A stretch of 64,000 nt of DNA from Martinezella rhizogenes (GCF_000799715.1 NZ_JUHG01000016.1:310001-374000), one strand, 5' to 3'. Shown: positions 1 to 9,093, numbered from the stretch's first letter. Notes: generated by a model from the letters alone, not told the origin. Numbers and translations: made by a program.

Positions 1-756
1 GCTCCGAGCACGCCCTGGACGCCCGAGGCTTCGCCATCGCGGCCCTATCAGCCCACGGCCAACGGTTATGGCTTCAGGGAACGGCCGCAAGCCGCCTTTG
101 ACGGCCTGACCATGCCGACCGCCCGGGCCGAGAGCGCCTCGCCGATCGAACCTGTCCGCATGGAAGAACCAGCCCGGTTCCCTCTTGGGGCGGCCCGCGC
201 GCAACTGCATGAGAATTACATCGTCGCGCAGACCGATGACGGTCTCGTCATCGTCGATCAGCATGCGGCGCATGAGCGGCTGGTGTTCGAGGAGATGCGC
301 AAGGCGCTGCATTCCAAGCGCCTGTCCTCGCAGGTCCTTCTCATTCCCGAGATCATCGACCTGCCGGAAGAGGATTGCGACCGGCTGATGGTATTTGCCG
401 ACGAGCTGGGCGAGCTCGGCCTTGCCATCGAACGCTTCGGCCCCGGCGCGATCGCCGTGCGCGAGACGCCGGCCATGCTCGGCGAAGTGGATGCGCAAGG
501 GCTGGTCCGGCAGTTGGCCGACGAAATCGCCGAGTGGGATACGGCCTCCGGTCTTGCCGCAAAGCTCGAATATGTCGCCGCCACCATGGCCTGCCATGGC
601 TCGGTACGCTCCGGGCGGCGGCTGAGGCCGGAAGAGATGAATGCGCTCCTACGCCAGATGGAGGCAACGCCGGGCTCGGGCCAGTGCAATCACGGCCGAC
701 CCACCTATATTGAGCTGAAGCTCTCAGACATCGAACGGCTGTTCGGACGAAGCTGA
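1..756 (+). CDS. mutL: DNA mismatch repair protein MutL, C-terminal part (5' end outside window)
   Basis: The reading frame is open from base 1, so only the last 251 codons are seen: the end of the linker and the C-terminal dimerisation domain. MutL links mismatch recognition by MutS to strand incision. The sequence DQHAAHERLVFEE (256-294) fits the DQHAx2Ex4E metal-binding motif of endonuclease-type MutL. Further matches to the nuclease site are ACHGSVRSG, CNHGRP and a terminal FGR. This is therefore the nicking form expected in bacteria without MutH, unlike E. coli MutL. The N-terminal ATPase lies upstream of the window. A DUF2093 gene follows 83 bp downstream on the same strand. Confidence 0.95.
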   Translation, partial: APSTPWTPEASPSRPYQPTANGYGFRERPQAAFDGLTMPTARAESASPIEPVRMEEPARFPLGAARAQLHENYIVAQTDDGLVIVDQHAAHERLVFEEMRKALHSKRLSSQVLLIPEIIDLPEEDCDRLMVFADELGELGLAIERFGPGAIAVRETPAMLGEVDAQGLVRQLADEIAEWDTASGLAAKLEYVAATMACHGSVRSGRRLRPEEMNALLRQMEATPGSGQCNHGRPTYIELKLSDIERLFGRS

Positions 757-839
757 GCGCCGGTATCGCCAAAAGAGCTGGAAAAATCCGGTCGGGCGCG
801 TTATGGCAAACAAGTGATAAAGATTGAGGACGACAGCAG

Positions 840-1070
840 ATGAATCTTTTTGAGGGACACGGAAACCGCGAGGCGAAGGTTCGCTATCTCGACGGCGATT
901 TCCAAATCCTCATGCCGGGCTCCTATGTCGTTTGCGCCATGACCGGCCGGCATATCGCGCTTGATGAGCTGCGCTATTGGAGCGTCGCCCGGCAGGAGCC
1001 CTATGCCGACGTGATGTCGTCGCTCGAAGCCGACAAACGCGCCGGCGTGCTTCCGAACCAGAAGCGGTAG
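840..1070 (+). CDS. DUF2093 domain-containing small protein
   Basis: This 76-residue soluble protein is recognised as the DUF2093 family, small proteins conserved in Rhizobiales with no known function. The core has the pattern KVRYLDGDFQILMPGSYVVC followed by a GRHIALDELRYWSV segment, and the protein ends in a basic tail. There is no signal peptide or membrane segment. It starts at an ATG preceded by a purine-rich stretch (gacgacagcag). It follows mutL on the same strand and converges on lpxK, with 25 bp between the two stops. Function is not assignable from sequence. Confidence 0.85.
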   Translation: MNLFEGHGNREAKVRYLDGDFQILMPGSYVVCAMTGRHIALDELRYWSVARQEPYADVMSSLEADKRAGVLPNQKR

Positions 1071-1095
1071 TCTCACCTTCCCCGGCCGCGCGGCG

Positions 1096-2193
1096 CTATA
1101 GCGCCTCGCGCCCCTCATCCGCCCTGTCAGGCTCCCCGCTGGGGAGAAGGGGTTTTCCGGCCCAACCTTCCCGCAGGCGGCGCTCCCGTGCCGCTGCAAT
1201 CGCCCGGTCGATGATCAGCTCCGGCGCGTGAGGGTCATCGAAGACCATCGCGATTTCGATGACGCGGCAGCGTGCCAAGAGTTCGTCGGCCCGACCGTGG
1301 TGACCGATCAGGCGGACATAATCCTTCGAGGTGGTGACGATCTCGAGACCGTCATGCGCGGCGATGTCGAGAATATCAGCAATATCGTCGTCGCCGGGAT
1401 GTTCGTGATCGCCGAAGGTACGGCGCACGGCGATGTTGGCGCCCAGTGACTCGACCGTGCGAAAGAACTTGGCGGGATCGGCGATGCCGGCAAAGGCGAG
1501 CACCTTGCGCCCGCGCAGATCCTCCTGCCCCAGCACCTTGATCGAGGCGGAGAAGAATGGTTTCCCGGCTCTTGCCGCCAGCCGCACGATCCGGTCGGCG
1601 GCGTTGCCATCGCCGACTTTCAGCAGCGCCGAGGTGTAACCCAACTGCGTCCGCAGCGGCGCGCGCACCGGACCGCCGGGAACGAGATGCCCGTTACCGA
1701 TGCCTCGCGTGGCGTCGATGACGACCAAGGCGTAGTCGATGGCGAGCTGCGCGCTCTGGAAACCGTCATCCATGATGATCAGATCCGCGCCTTCGCGCAC
1801 CAGTCGCTCCGCGCCCTCGGCGCGGCGGCGCGCGATCACCGTCAGCGCCTCGCGGGCGAGCAGCAGCGGTTCGTCGCCAACCGCGGTCGCGTGATGATCA
1901 TCGGGATCGACCACCGTCGTCACGTCGAGCGAACCGCCATAGCCACGACTGAGGAAGCCGGGTTTCAAACCCTTGGCCTTGGCGGCGCGCGCAAGCGCCA
2001 GCGCCGTCGGCGTCTTGCCGGCGCCGCCGACCGTGAAATTGCCGACGCAGATGACTGGCACCGGAACGGAGGCGCGGCGGCCATGCACCATGCGATGGCC
2101 GGCCACGCGGCCGTACAGGAAGGAAAAGGGCGAAAGCCCCCAGGCCCGCCAATCCGGCTTCCGCCACCAGAACGGCGGTGCTTCCGATACCAT
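1096..2193 (-). CDS. lpxK: Tetraacyldisaccharide 4'-kinase LpxK
   Basis: LpxK transfers the ATP gamma-phosphate to the 4' position of the lipid A disaccharide at the inner membrane, the last step before Kdo addition. The N-terminal region carries the P-loop GNFTVGGAGKT at residues 51-61, and IMDDGFQ follows near residue 140, both typical of LpxK. At 365 residues it is somewhat longer than I expect for the family (E. coli 328). The last 15-20 residues are encoded by a GC-rich palindromic repeat (1111-1154), which would explain the extra length. It is the last gene of a minus-strand envelope cluster with waaA; the HAD gene upstream ends about 95 bp away. Confidence 0.95.
   Translation of the reverse strand: MVSEAPPFWWRKPDWRAWGLSPFSFLYGRVAGHRMVHGRRASVPVPVICVGNFTVGGAGKTPTALALARAAKAKGLKPGFLSRGYGGSLDVTTVVDPDDHHATAVGDEPLLLAREALTVIARRRAEGAERLVREGADLIIMDDGFQSAQLAIDYALVVIDATRGIGNGHLVPGGPVRAPLRTQLGYTSALLKVGDGNAADRIVRLAARAGKPFFSASIKVLGQEDLRGRKVLAFAGIADPAKFFRTVESLGANIAVRRTFGDHEHPGDDDIADILDIAAHDGLEIVTTSKDYVRLIGHHGRADELLARCRVIEIAMVFDDPHAPELIIDRAIAAARERRLREGWAGKPLLPSGEPDRADEGREAL
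1111..1154. repeat. REP/RIME-like palindromic half-element inside the lpxK 3' end
   Basis: The bases cccctcatccgccctg, then CTCCCCGCTGGGGAG, then aagggg have the same layout as the repeats at 25441-25596 and 43505-43665: a cccctca lead, then a palindrome with a ccccg core. Here the element lies within the coding frame and supplies the LpxK C-terminus, including the stretch LPSGEPDRADEG. Confidence 0.6.
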
Positions 2194-2288
2194 GCTCTAA
2201 TCCCGTCTCGCGCCGACTATTGCCCATACGATCCCGGCAAGGCGGCAAGAAAGGGCAGATCAGATGAAAAAGCAAGCCTGTGCCGAAC

Positions 2289-3017
2289 TTACGCCGGCTG
2301 GGCGGCCGGCAACAGGCTTTCCAACTCGGTGATGTCGGTCAGGCAATAATCGGATGCGGCGGCCAGCGATTCACGCGAACCAGTGCCCGTCAACACGCCG
2401 ACCTTCAAACCCACCCCGGCATTGTGCCCCATGTGCAGATCATGATTGTTGTCGCCGACGACAGCGATCTGCGCGGGAGAGAGGCCGGTCGCTTTCGCGA
2501 AGCCGAGCACCATGCCCGGCTCCGGCTTGGTGCCGAAACCGCTGTCGTAGCCGGCGATATAATCGACATAATCCAGGAAGCCGAAGCGATGCGCCGTCTG
2601 GCGGATCGAACGCTCATTATCGCTGGAGGCGACGCCGAGCCTGTAGCCCCGCTCATGCAGGCGGCGGAAGAACGCGGCGAGATCCGTGACCGGCGAGGAG
2701 AAATCGGCGGCATGGGAAAAGAGCGCATCGAGCTTTTCCGTCAGCTCCGCCACATCCACCTTGGAGCCGGCGGCGACAAGACCCTCGGAAATCTGGCGGG
2801 TATTGCCGGCGGCAAGCAGGCTGTCAGGCACGATATGGCCGGTGACCGGATCCATGCCGCAGGCCGAAAGCAGATGATCGGCAAGCGTTGCGTCACCCTG
2901 TGCGGCAATGCTGGCAAGCTCGCGGTTGACCGGCAGCCAGCTCGCGTCATAATCGAGCAACGTGCCGTCCTTGTCGAACAGAATGCCCGCGATCGTCTCC
3001 AGCTTTACCGCTGCCAT
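2289..3017 (-). CDS. HAD-superfamily hydrolase (phosphoglycolate phosphatase-like)
   Basis: A 242-residue HAD phosphatase. Motif I is FDKDGTLLD with nucleophile and acid/base aspartates at residues 15 and 17. Motif II is the serine in VASSDNE, and motif III/IV is the GDNNHDLHMGHNAG segment near residue 195. The helical insert between motifs I and II is a C1 cap, as in phosphoglycolate phosphatases. The physiological substrate cannot be read from sequence. It starts 17 bp after the waaA stop, so it is very probably co-transcribed with waaA; a role in lipopolysaccharide synthesis is only suggested by position. Confidence 0.85.
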   Translation of the reverse strand: MAAVKLETIAGILFDKDGTLLDYDASWLPVNRELASIAAQGDATLADHLLSACGMDPVTGHIVPDSLLAAGNTRQISEGLVAAGSKVDVAELTEKLDALFSHAADFSSPVTDLAAFFRRLHERGYRLGVASSDNERSIRQTAHRFGFLDYVDYIAGYDSGFGTKPEPGMVLGFAKATGLSPAQIAVVGDNNHDLHMGHNAGVGLKVGVLTGTGSRESLAAASDYCLTDITELESLLPAAQPA

Positions 3018-3034
3018 GTAGTGCTCCCCTGCCC

Positions 3035-4354
3035 TTAGCCCTGTGCCATTGTCTTCGGCATCAGCCGCGCTTTTACAGTCAGCGGGTTGATGTAGGGCTC
3101 CAGTCCCTTGATGGTGGCGGCCAGTGCGCCGCGCATCTCATGCACCGCAATGAAGCCGGCATCAATCATGGTGCGCCGCGCCGCGTCGTTGGTCAAAAGA
3201 TAGTGCACGCCGCGCGCCAGCATCTCGGTATCGCGCACCATGCGGGCACTGCCGCGACGAGCGAGCAATTGATAGGCGTCGCGAAAATTCTGGACATGGC
3301 CGCCCGTCAGGATGGCACAGCCGAGCATGGCCGGCTCCAGCGGGTTCTGTCCGCCTTCGTTCAGCAGCGACTTGCCCATGAAAGCGACGTCGGTCATGCG
3401 CAGATAAAGACCCATTTCGCCGATCGTGTCGCCAAGAAAAACGTCGACATCCGGCGAGAGGACGTCGTTGCGAGTGCGGCGGGCGACCTTCAGCCCCTGT
3501 TCGACGAGCATCGCCTCTATCGCGTCGCAGCGCTCGGGATGGCGCGGCACGATGATGGTGAGCTGGCCGTCATGTTCCGTCAGTGTCTTGTGGACGACGG
3601 CGGCGGCATTCTCCTCGCCCTCGAAGGTCGAGACGGCAGCCCAGGTCTTGCGAGTGCCGATCTGCTTCATGTAGCGGGCGAGCGTCGGCGCATCATGGGG
3701 CGGCGCATCGGTATCCACCTTGAGATTGCCGGATTTGATCACCTGCAGCGCGCCAAGATCGCGGAAACGCTCGGCATCGAGATCGGATTGGGCAACGACC
3801 AGCGCGAGCTTTTCGAACAGCGCCTCGGAGAGCGAAGGATGTTTGCTCCAACGGCCAAAGGAGCGATCCGACATGCGGGCGTTGACGAGAATCTGTGGAA
3901 TGCGCCGCCGCTCGAGTTCCAGCACGGTTGCCGGCCAGATTTCGGATTCGGCGAAGATGGCGCAATCGGGCTGCCAATATTCGAGGAAGCGGCTGACGGC
4001 CGGTTTCAGATCCAGCGGCACATATTGGTGGATGACCTCGTCGCCAAGACGTTCCTTCGTCACCTTGGCCGACGTCATCGTTCCCGTGGTCAAAATGACG
4101 TGAATATCGCGGCGGCGGATTTCGCGGATCAACGGAACGACCGCCGAGGTTTCCCCGACACTCGCGGCATGGAACCAGACCAGCGGTCCCTGCGGACGGT
4201 TGGCGCTGGCATAGCCGGAACGCTCCAGCCGACGGGAGCTGTCTTCCTTGCCCTTGGCGGCACGGAACGCAAGATAGGGTCCAATCAGGGGGTAGATCAC
4301 AATGCCGCCGAAGCGATAGGCACCCAAAGCGAGGCGCGCCCTGAGGCTGCTCAT
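3035..4354 (-). CDS. waaA: 3-deoxy-D-manno-octulosonic acid transferase (Kdo transferase)
   Basis: WaaA (KdtA) adds Kdo residues from CMP-Kdo to the lipid A precursor at the cytoplasmic face of the inner membrane. The product has 439 residues. An N-terminal hydrophobic anchor (about residues 8-30) is followed by the GT-B N-domain with WFHAASVGETSAVVPLI, and the C-domain includes an FMGKSLLNEGGQNPLEP segment typical of the family. I chose the ATG at 4354 because GGAGG sits 8 bases upstream; an in-frame ATG at 4402 would add 16 atypical residues. It lies between the DUF4170 gene and the HAD gene in the same orientation. Confidence 0.95.
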   Translation of the reverse strand: MSSLRARLALGAYRFGGIVIYPLIGPYLAFRAAKGKEDSSRRLERSGYASANRPQGPLVWFHAASVGETSAVVPLIREIRRRDIHVILTTGTMTSAKVTKERLGDEVIHQYVPLDLKPAVSRFLEYWQPDCAIFAESEIWPATVLELERRRIPQILVNARMSDRSFGRWSKHPSLSEALFEKLALVVAQSDLDAERFRDLGALQVIKSGNLKVDTDAPPHDAPTLARYMKQIGTRKTWAAVSTFEGEENAAAVVHKTLTEHDGQLTIIVPRHPERCDAIEAMLVEQGLKVARRTRNDVLSPDVDVFLGDTIGEMGLYLRMTDVAFMGKSLLNEGGQNPLEPAMLGCAILTGGHVQNFRDAYQLLARRGSARMVRDTEMLARGVHYLLTNDAARRTMIDAGFIAVHEMRGALAATIKGLEPYINPLTVKARLMPKTMAQG

Positions 4355-4534
4355 CTTGACTGCCTCCGATCCAAGCTGATCGTCATCAATGCCAAATCCC
4401 AACTGTTCAACGGCCGAAAGATCGGCCGATTCTTCATTCTGATTGCGTCAAAAATACCGCGTGATAACCGGATTGAAAGCGACAATGCCCCTCCGGACGG
4501 AAATATCAAATGTAAAATGGAGCGAAGCGCCGCT

Positions 4535-4774
4535 TCAGGATGCCTTGTCCGGATCAAGCAAGCGATGCAGATGGACGATGAAATAACGCATGTGAGCGTT
4601 GTCGACGGTCTGCTGCGCCTTCGACTTCCAGGCCGTCAGCGCGGTCGCGTAGTCAGGATACATGCCGACTATGTCGAGTGCGTTCAGGTTGCGGAATTGC
4701 ACTTCCTCGAGATTTTCCAATTCCCCGCCGAATACGAGGTGCAGGAGCTGTTTTTTATCGCTGGTAACAGTCAT
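4535..4774 (-). CDS. DUF4170 domain-containing protein
   Basis: A 79-residue soluble protein of the DUF4170 family, small alphaproteobacterial proteins often found beside waaA. The sequence is rich in aromatic and charged residues and contains LHLVFGGELENLEEVQF, then VGMYPDYATALTAWKSKAQ. The C-terminus reads RYFIVHLHRLLDPDKAS. No catalytic motif is visible and no function is known to me. It is in the same orientation as cysQ (61 bp upstream) and waaA (180 bp downstream). Confidence 0.85.
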   Translation of the reverse strand: MTVTSDKKQLLHLVFGGELENLEEVQFRNLNALDIVGMYPDYATALTAWKSKAQQTVDNAHMRYFIVHLHRLLDPDKAS

Positions 4775-4835
4775 TTTCGTCTCTTTCTGCTATCGTCCCC
4801 CTCCGCACTTCCTCTGCGGGATTTTGACCCAAACG

Positions 4836-5645
4836 TCAACCGTCTCGTCTGTGGGCAAGCTGGCGCAAGAGCTCCGGCAAGTGGACGGCCGGTGCGCCGC
4901 AGAGTTCGCCGTGGGAGACATCGGCACGATTGTAGTTGAGGGGCTGACCCGAGAGATCGACCAGAGCGCCGCCCGCCCGTTCCAGTATGAGATCGGCGGC
5001 AGCAAGATCCCAATCGTGGGAATTGCGCTTGACGATCGTCCCCTCGAGCCGGCCGTCGGCGACCATGGCAAGGCGATAGGCGAGCGAAGGCACATGCTTC
5101 ACCCGCTCAATGGTCTTGCGGAAGTCTGGGCTTAGTCCGTTGAGAGCGTCTTCGGCGGTGGCCAGCCTGTGGACGTCATGCCCCATCCTGTCGGAAACAG
5201 CGATCGGCTCGCCATTCTTCAATGCCGGGCCGTCAACGGTTGCGACGAACAATTCGCTCAGCGCCGGCGCGTAGAGCACGCCTGCCGTCGGGCGCCCATT
5301 GGTGACGACGGCGACGCTGACGCACCACAGTTCAAGTCCCGACAGGAAGCCGCGCGTGCCGTCGATCGGATCGACGACGAAAACGGTCTTATGCGACAGC
5401 CGCTCGGCATCGTCATCCGTCTCTTCCGAAAGCCAGCCATAGGCGGGGCGCGCCGGACGCAGAATGGAGGCAAGTGTCTCGTTGGCGGCAAAATCGGCGG
5501 CGCTGACGGGCGAACGCCCCTCGTTCTTCCACCAAACCTCGGGCGACTGCCGAAAGAAGCCAAGGGCGACTTCGCCGGCCTGACGCGCCGCCTCGACGAT
5601 CAGGTCCAGGTCGCTCGATGCAGCGCCCTTCTGGCTATCATCCAT
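4836..5645 (-). CDS. cysQ: 3'(2'),5'-bisphosphate nucleotidase / inositol monophosphatase family (CysQ-like)
   Basis: A 269-residue member of the Li+-sensitive, Mg2+-dependent phosphatase superfamily. The metal site is shown by WLSEETDD, then DPIDGTRGFLSG, and later NSHDWDLAAADLIL. In the CysQ branch the substrate is 3'-phosphoadenosine 5'-phosphate, a by-product of sulfation and assimilatory sulfate reduction. CysQ is preferred over generic inositol monophosphatase because of overall layout and the waaA/DUF4170 neighbourhood, but substrate specificity is inference. The pmbA-like gene lies 80 bp upstream on the same strand, separated by a palindromic repeat. Confidence 0.85.
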   Translation of the reverse strand: MDDSQKGAASSDLDLIVEAARQAGEVALGFFRQSPEVWWKNEGRSPVSAADFAANETLASILRPARPAYGWLSEETDDDAERLSHKTVFVVDPIDGTRGFLSGLELWCVSVAVVTNGRPTAGVLYAPALSELFVATVDGPALKNGEPIAVSDRMGHDVHRLATAEDALNGLSPDFRKTIERVKHVPSLAYRLAMVADGRLEGTIVKRNSHDWDLAAADLILERAGGALVDLSGQPLNYNRADVSHGELCGAPAVHLPELLRQLAHRRDG

Positions 5646-5680
5646 TCACAAAGTCCAATCTCTGGGTGGCTATGTGCTGG

Positions 5681-5725
5681 CTATGATCTTGTCCGAAAAC
5701 CGCTGCGCACTTTTCGGGATCATAG
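5681..5725. repeat. Rhizobial intergenic palindrome between the pmbA-like gene and cysQ
   Basis: CTATGATC (5681-5688) pairs with GATCATAG (5718-5725), and CCGAAAA (5693-5699) with TTTTCGG (5711-5717), around an 11-base loop. The palindrome directly abuts the stop codon of the pmbA-like gene (5726). It resembles a motif that recurs between genes in many rhizobial genomes. In RNA it would form a stable stem-loop between two co-oriented genes and could stabilise or attenuate the transcript. Confidence 0.6.
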
Positions 5726-7075
5726 TCAACGCCCGGCCAGCGTCATGCCCTCAATGGCGAGCGTCGGCGCGGCAACGCTGAAATCGCGGTCGATATCGTT
5801 GGCCGGCGTCACGCGCATGAACATATCCTTGAGGTTGGAAGCAATCGTCACCTCCGAAACCGCGAAAGTCAATTCACCGTTCTCGATCCAGAAGCCGGTG
5901 GCGCCTCGGCTGTATTCGCCGGTGAGCATGTTGACGCCCTGCCCGATCAGCTCTGTGACGTAGAAACCGTTGCCGACATTGCGGATCAGCTCTTCCGGCG
6001 AGATATCGCCGGGCTCCAGCGCCAGATTGGTGGAGGTCGGAGAAACCGAGGTACCACCGCGCGCGCCGCGGCCGTTGGTCTTGAGACCACCGATCTCGCG
6101 TGCCGTCGAGGTCGACAGGAACCATTGCTTCAGCACGCCGTCCTCGATCATCACCAGCCGCTTGCCGGTAACACCCTCGCCATCGAAGGGACGCGAGGCG
6201 GAGCCGCGCACGATCAGCGGATCATCGGTGATCGACAGGCCGGCTTTCAGCACCTGCTGGCCCATCTTGTCGCGCAGGAAACTGCTCTTGCGGGCAACGG
6301 ATGCACCATTGATCGCGCCGGCGATATGGCCGACGAAACCGCGCGCGACGCGCGGATCGAAAACGACGGTCACGTCCTTGCCGGTCGGAACCTGGCGCGG
6401 ATTGACGCGCTTGATCACCCGTTCGCCGGCGCGGCGGCCGATATCCTCGGACGCATCCAGATCGGAAAAATAGAGACGGCTGTCGAAATCATAGTCGCGT
6501 TCCATACCGGTGCCTTCACCGGCAATGACGCTGACGGAGCGGCTAAAGCGCGAGCCCATATAGTGACCGGCAAAACCATGCGACGTGACAAGCACCATGC
6601 CACCCATGCCGGCCGACGCGCCCGAACCCGACGAATTGCTGACGCCGGGAACGGCAAGCGCCGCTTCTTCCATCGCAAGCGCCGCCTCGCGCAGCTCAGC
6701 CGACGAAACCTCGGTCGGATCGAAGAGGTCGAGGTCTGGGTAGCTTTTGGCGAGATCGGCTTCGTCGGCGAGGCAGGCGAAGGGATCTTCCGGCGAGACC
6801 TTGGCCATGGTGACGGCGCGTTCGGCAAGTGCCTGCAGGTTGAAGCCGGGATTGGCCGAGACGCTGGCGACACGGTTGCCGACGAAGACCCGCAGCGAAA
6901 AATCATCGCTTTCGGAGGATTCGGTGCCTTCGACCTTGCCGAGACGAACGCTGACGGATTGTGAACGCGAGCGCACGACGACGGCATCGGCCGCATCCGC
7001 CCCGGCTTTCCGGGCGAGGTCGATCAACTGGCTGGCGCGGGAGAGCAGAGTGGCGGAATCGATTTCTGAGGACAT
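5726..7075 (-). CDS. TldD/PmbA family metalloprotease subunit (PmbA-like)
   Basis: A 449-residue TldD/PmbA protein. In E. coli the TldD-TldE (PmbA) pair forms a protease that processes microcin B17 and degrades CcdA; only the TldD partner carries the zinc-binding HExxxH motif. I see no HExxxH here, which fits the PmbA/TldE side. Typical segments are the N-terminal SLRVFVGNRVASVSANPGF and, near the C-terminus, GFYVTELIGQGVNMLTGEYS followed by GATGFWIENGEL. No TldD partner is in the window. The gene is transcribed away from the divergent antiporter gene and may start the cysQ-waaA-lpxK run. Confidence 0.9.
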   Translation of the reverse strand: MSSEIDSATLLSRASQLIDLARKAGADAADAVVVRSRSQSVSVRLGKVEGTESSESDDFSLRVFVGNRVASVSANPGFNLQALAERAVTMAKVSPEDPFACLADEADLAKSYPDLDLFDPTEVSSAELREAALAMEEAALAVPGVSNSSGSGASAGMGGMVLVTSHGFAGHYMGSRFSRSVSVIAGEGTGMERDYDFDSRLYFSDLDASEDIGRRAGERVIKRVNPRQVPTGKDVTVVFDPRVARGFVGHIAGAINGASVARKSSFLRDKMGQQVLKAGLSITDDPLIVRGSASRPFDGEGVTGKRLVMIEDGVLKQWFLSTSTAREIGGLKTNGRGARGGTSVSPTSTNLALEPGDISPEELIRNVGNGFYVTELIGQGVNMLTGEYSRGATGFWIENGELTFAVSEVTIASNLKDMFMRVTPANDIDRDFSVAAPTLAIEGMTLAGR

Positions 7076-7225
7076 GATTTGGCCTTTCCTTCGCGTTCCA
7101 TTTATTGTGCACTACATAAAGCTACAAGGGCGGCCAAGCCGATTCTTGTCTTAATGTCGTCACGCATGGTTGTTTCCGACGATCATGCGCTGCAACACCG
7201 CCTGCCCTACAGAAAGAAACAGACG

Positions 7226-9046
7226 ATGTCCGCGCCCAATGCCCTCTTTACCGAAACCCTGATGCTGCTCGGAGGCGCCGTCGTCACCGCGCCGATCTTC
7301 AAGAAATTGGGGCTTGGCACCGTGCTCGGCTATCTCGCCGCCGGCGTCGTCATCGGCCCGGTGCTGCATGGCATCGGCGACAGCGAAGCCGTGCTTGCGG
7401 TGGCGGAGCTCGGCGTCGTCTTCCTGCTGTTCATTATCGGCCTGGAATTGAAGCCGTCGCGCCTTTGGCAGATGCGCCGCGACATTTTCGGCCTCGGCAC
7501 GGCGCAGGTTGTCCTCAGCGGACTGGCGCTGACGCTTGCCGCCTATCTCGCCAATATCACCGGCTGGCGCGGCAGCATCATCGTCGGCTTCGGCCTGGCG
7601 CTGTCGTCCACGGCATTCGCCATGCAGATCCTCGAACAGGAGGGCGACGTCAACACGAAATACGGCCAGCGCTCCTTCTCCATGCTCTTGCTGCAGGATC
7701 TGGCGATCGTGCCGCTGCTTGCCCTCGTCACCGTACTCGACGGGCCGAAGGAGGCTTCCAATCCGATACCGGACCTTGCCATTGCCGTCGGCGCCGTCGC
7801 GGCGATGATCATTGCCGGGCGCTACCTGCTGACGCCGCTGTTCCAGGTTATCGCTCGCACCGGCGCGCGGGAGGCGATGATCGCGGCCGCTCTTCTGGTC
7901 GTCATGGGGTCGGCCACCTTGATGCAGCTTGCCGGCCTCTCCATGGCAATGGGCGCCTTCCTCTCCGGCGTGATGCTGGCCGAATCCTCCTATCGCCACG
8001 AGCTGGAGGCGGATATCGAGCCCTTCCGCGGTATCCTGCTCGCCATCTTCTTCATCGCCGTCGGCCTGTCGCTGAAGCTGGACGTCATTGCCGACAACTG
8101 GGTGCTGATCGTGCTTGCCGTGCCGGTGCTGATGGTCATCAAGGGCGTGGTCATCTATGCGCTCTGCCGCATGACCGGCTCCTCGCACAATGATGCCATC
8201 CGTATCGCCTGCCTGCTGCCGCAAGGCGGCGAATTCGGTTTCGTGCTGTTCAGCACGGCCAGCGCCAGCGGCGGGCTCTTCTCCGCCAGTACGGCCTCGA
8301 TGCTGATCGCGATCGTGACGCTCTCCATGGCGCTGACACCGCTGGGTTCGGCGCTTTCGAAGCGCCTGCTCAGCGGCGACACGCATGAGGAACTGGACGA
8401 GGATTTCGAGGGCGCGGGCTCCGACGTGCTGATGATCGGCTTCTCGCGTTTCGGCCAGATCGCCGCGCAGATCCTGCTTGCCGGCGGCCGCGACGTAACC
8501 GTCATCGATTTTTCGGCCGACCGCATCCGCCAGGCATCCAACTTCGGCTTTCGCATCTATTTCGGCGACGGCACCCGCAAGGATGTGCTGCGCTCGGCCG
8601 GCATCGACCACGCCAAGGTCGTCGTCATCAGCACGCATCAGCGCGAGGTCACCGACAAGATCGTCGAGCTGGTGCAGACGGAATATCCGCACGCCAGCAT
8701 CTTCGTCCGCTCCTACGACCGCATCCACTCGATCGAGTTGCGCAACAAGGGCGTCGACTACGAGCTGCGCGAGACGCTGGAATCCGGCCTGCTCTTCGGC
8801 CGCCGCACGCTGGAAGCCCTCGGCGTCAGCGAAGCCGATGCCTACGAGATTGGCGAGGATATCCGCAAGCGCGACGAACAGCGGCTGGTGCTTCAGGCAA
8901 GCGAAGGGCTACAGGCCGGGCGCGACATGCTCTATTCACGGCCGGTCAAGCCGGAACCGCTGGTCAAACCCAAGCGCGCCGCCGACGTCTTCAGCGATGA
9001 CGACGATCTCTCGGCATTGCCGGCGGAAGAGCCGGAACGGGTCTAG
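7226..9046 (+). CDS. Monovalent cation:proton antiporter-2 (CPA2/Kef-type) with RCK domain
   Basis: From the ATG at 7226 the product has 606 residues. About twelve hydrophobic segments (residues 5-380) form a Na+/H+ exchanger domain in the inner membrane. A cytoplasmic RCK/TrkA-N domain begins near residue 398, with the nucleotide-binding turn GFSRFG at 405-410. The last 60 residues are charged and probably disordered. The family exchanges K+ or Na+ for H+, and Kef members are gated by glutathione adducts. The frame is open further 5' (to 7079), but that extension is polar and atypical. A start at 7154 or 7166 cannot be excluded. Confidence 0.9.
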   Translation: MSAPNALFTETLMLLGGAVVTAPIFKKLGLGTVLGYLAAGVVIGPVLHGIGDSEAVLAVAELGVVFLLFIIGLELKPSRLWQMRRDIFGLGTAQVVLSGLALTLAAYLANITGWRGSIIVGFGLALSSTAFAMQILEQEGDVNTKYGQRSFSMLLLQDLAIVPLLALVTVLDGPKEASNPIPDLAIAVGAVAAMIIAGRYLLTPLFQVIARTGAREAMIAAALLVVMGSATLMQLAGLSMAMGAFLSGVMLAESSYRHELEADIEPFRGILLAIFFIAVGLSLKLDVIADNWVLIVLAVPVLMVIKGVVIYALCRMTGSSHNDAIRIACLLPQGGEFGFVLFSTASASGGLFSASTASMLIAIVTLSMALTPLGSALSKRLLSGDTHEELDEDFEGAGSDVLMIGFSRFGQIAAQILLAGGRDVTVIDFSADRIRQASNFGFRIYFGDGTRKDVLRSAGIDHAKVVVISTHQREVTDKIVELVQTEYPHASIFVRSYDRIHSIELRNKGVDYELRETLESGLLFGRRTLEALGVSEADAYEIGEDIRKRDEQRLVLQASEGLQAGRDMLYSRPVKPEPLVKPKRAADVFSDDDDLSALPAEEPERV

Positions 9047-9093
9047 GACGTTTCAACGCTTCACGGAAGCGCAGAAACATTCCTGGAATTACT

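Noticed and set aside
7160..8728. 522-residue open frame antisense to the CPA2 antiporter gene
   Set aside because: His/Asp/Arg-rich shadow of a membrane-protein gene; no family, and the plus-strand gene is clear.
9058..9072. Short hairpin CGCTTC/GAAGCG after the antiporter gene
   Set aside because: Only a 6-bp stem without a T tract; not enough for a terminator call.
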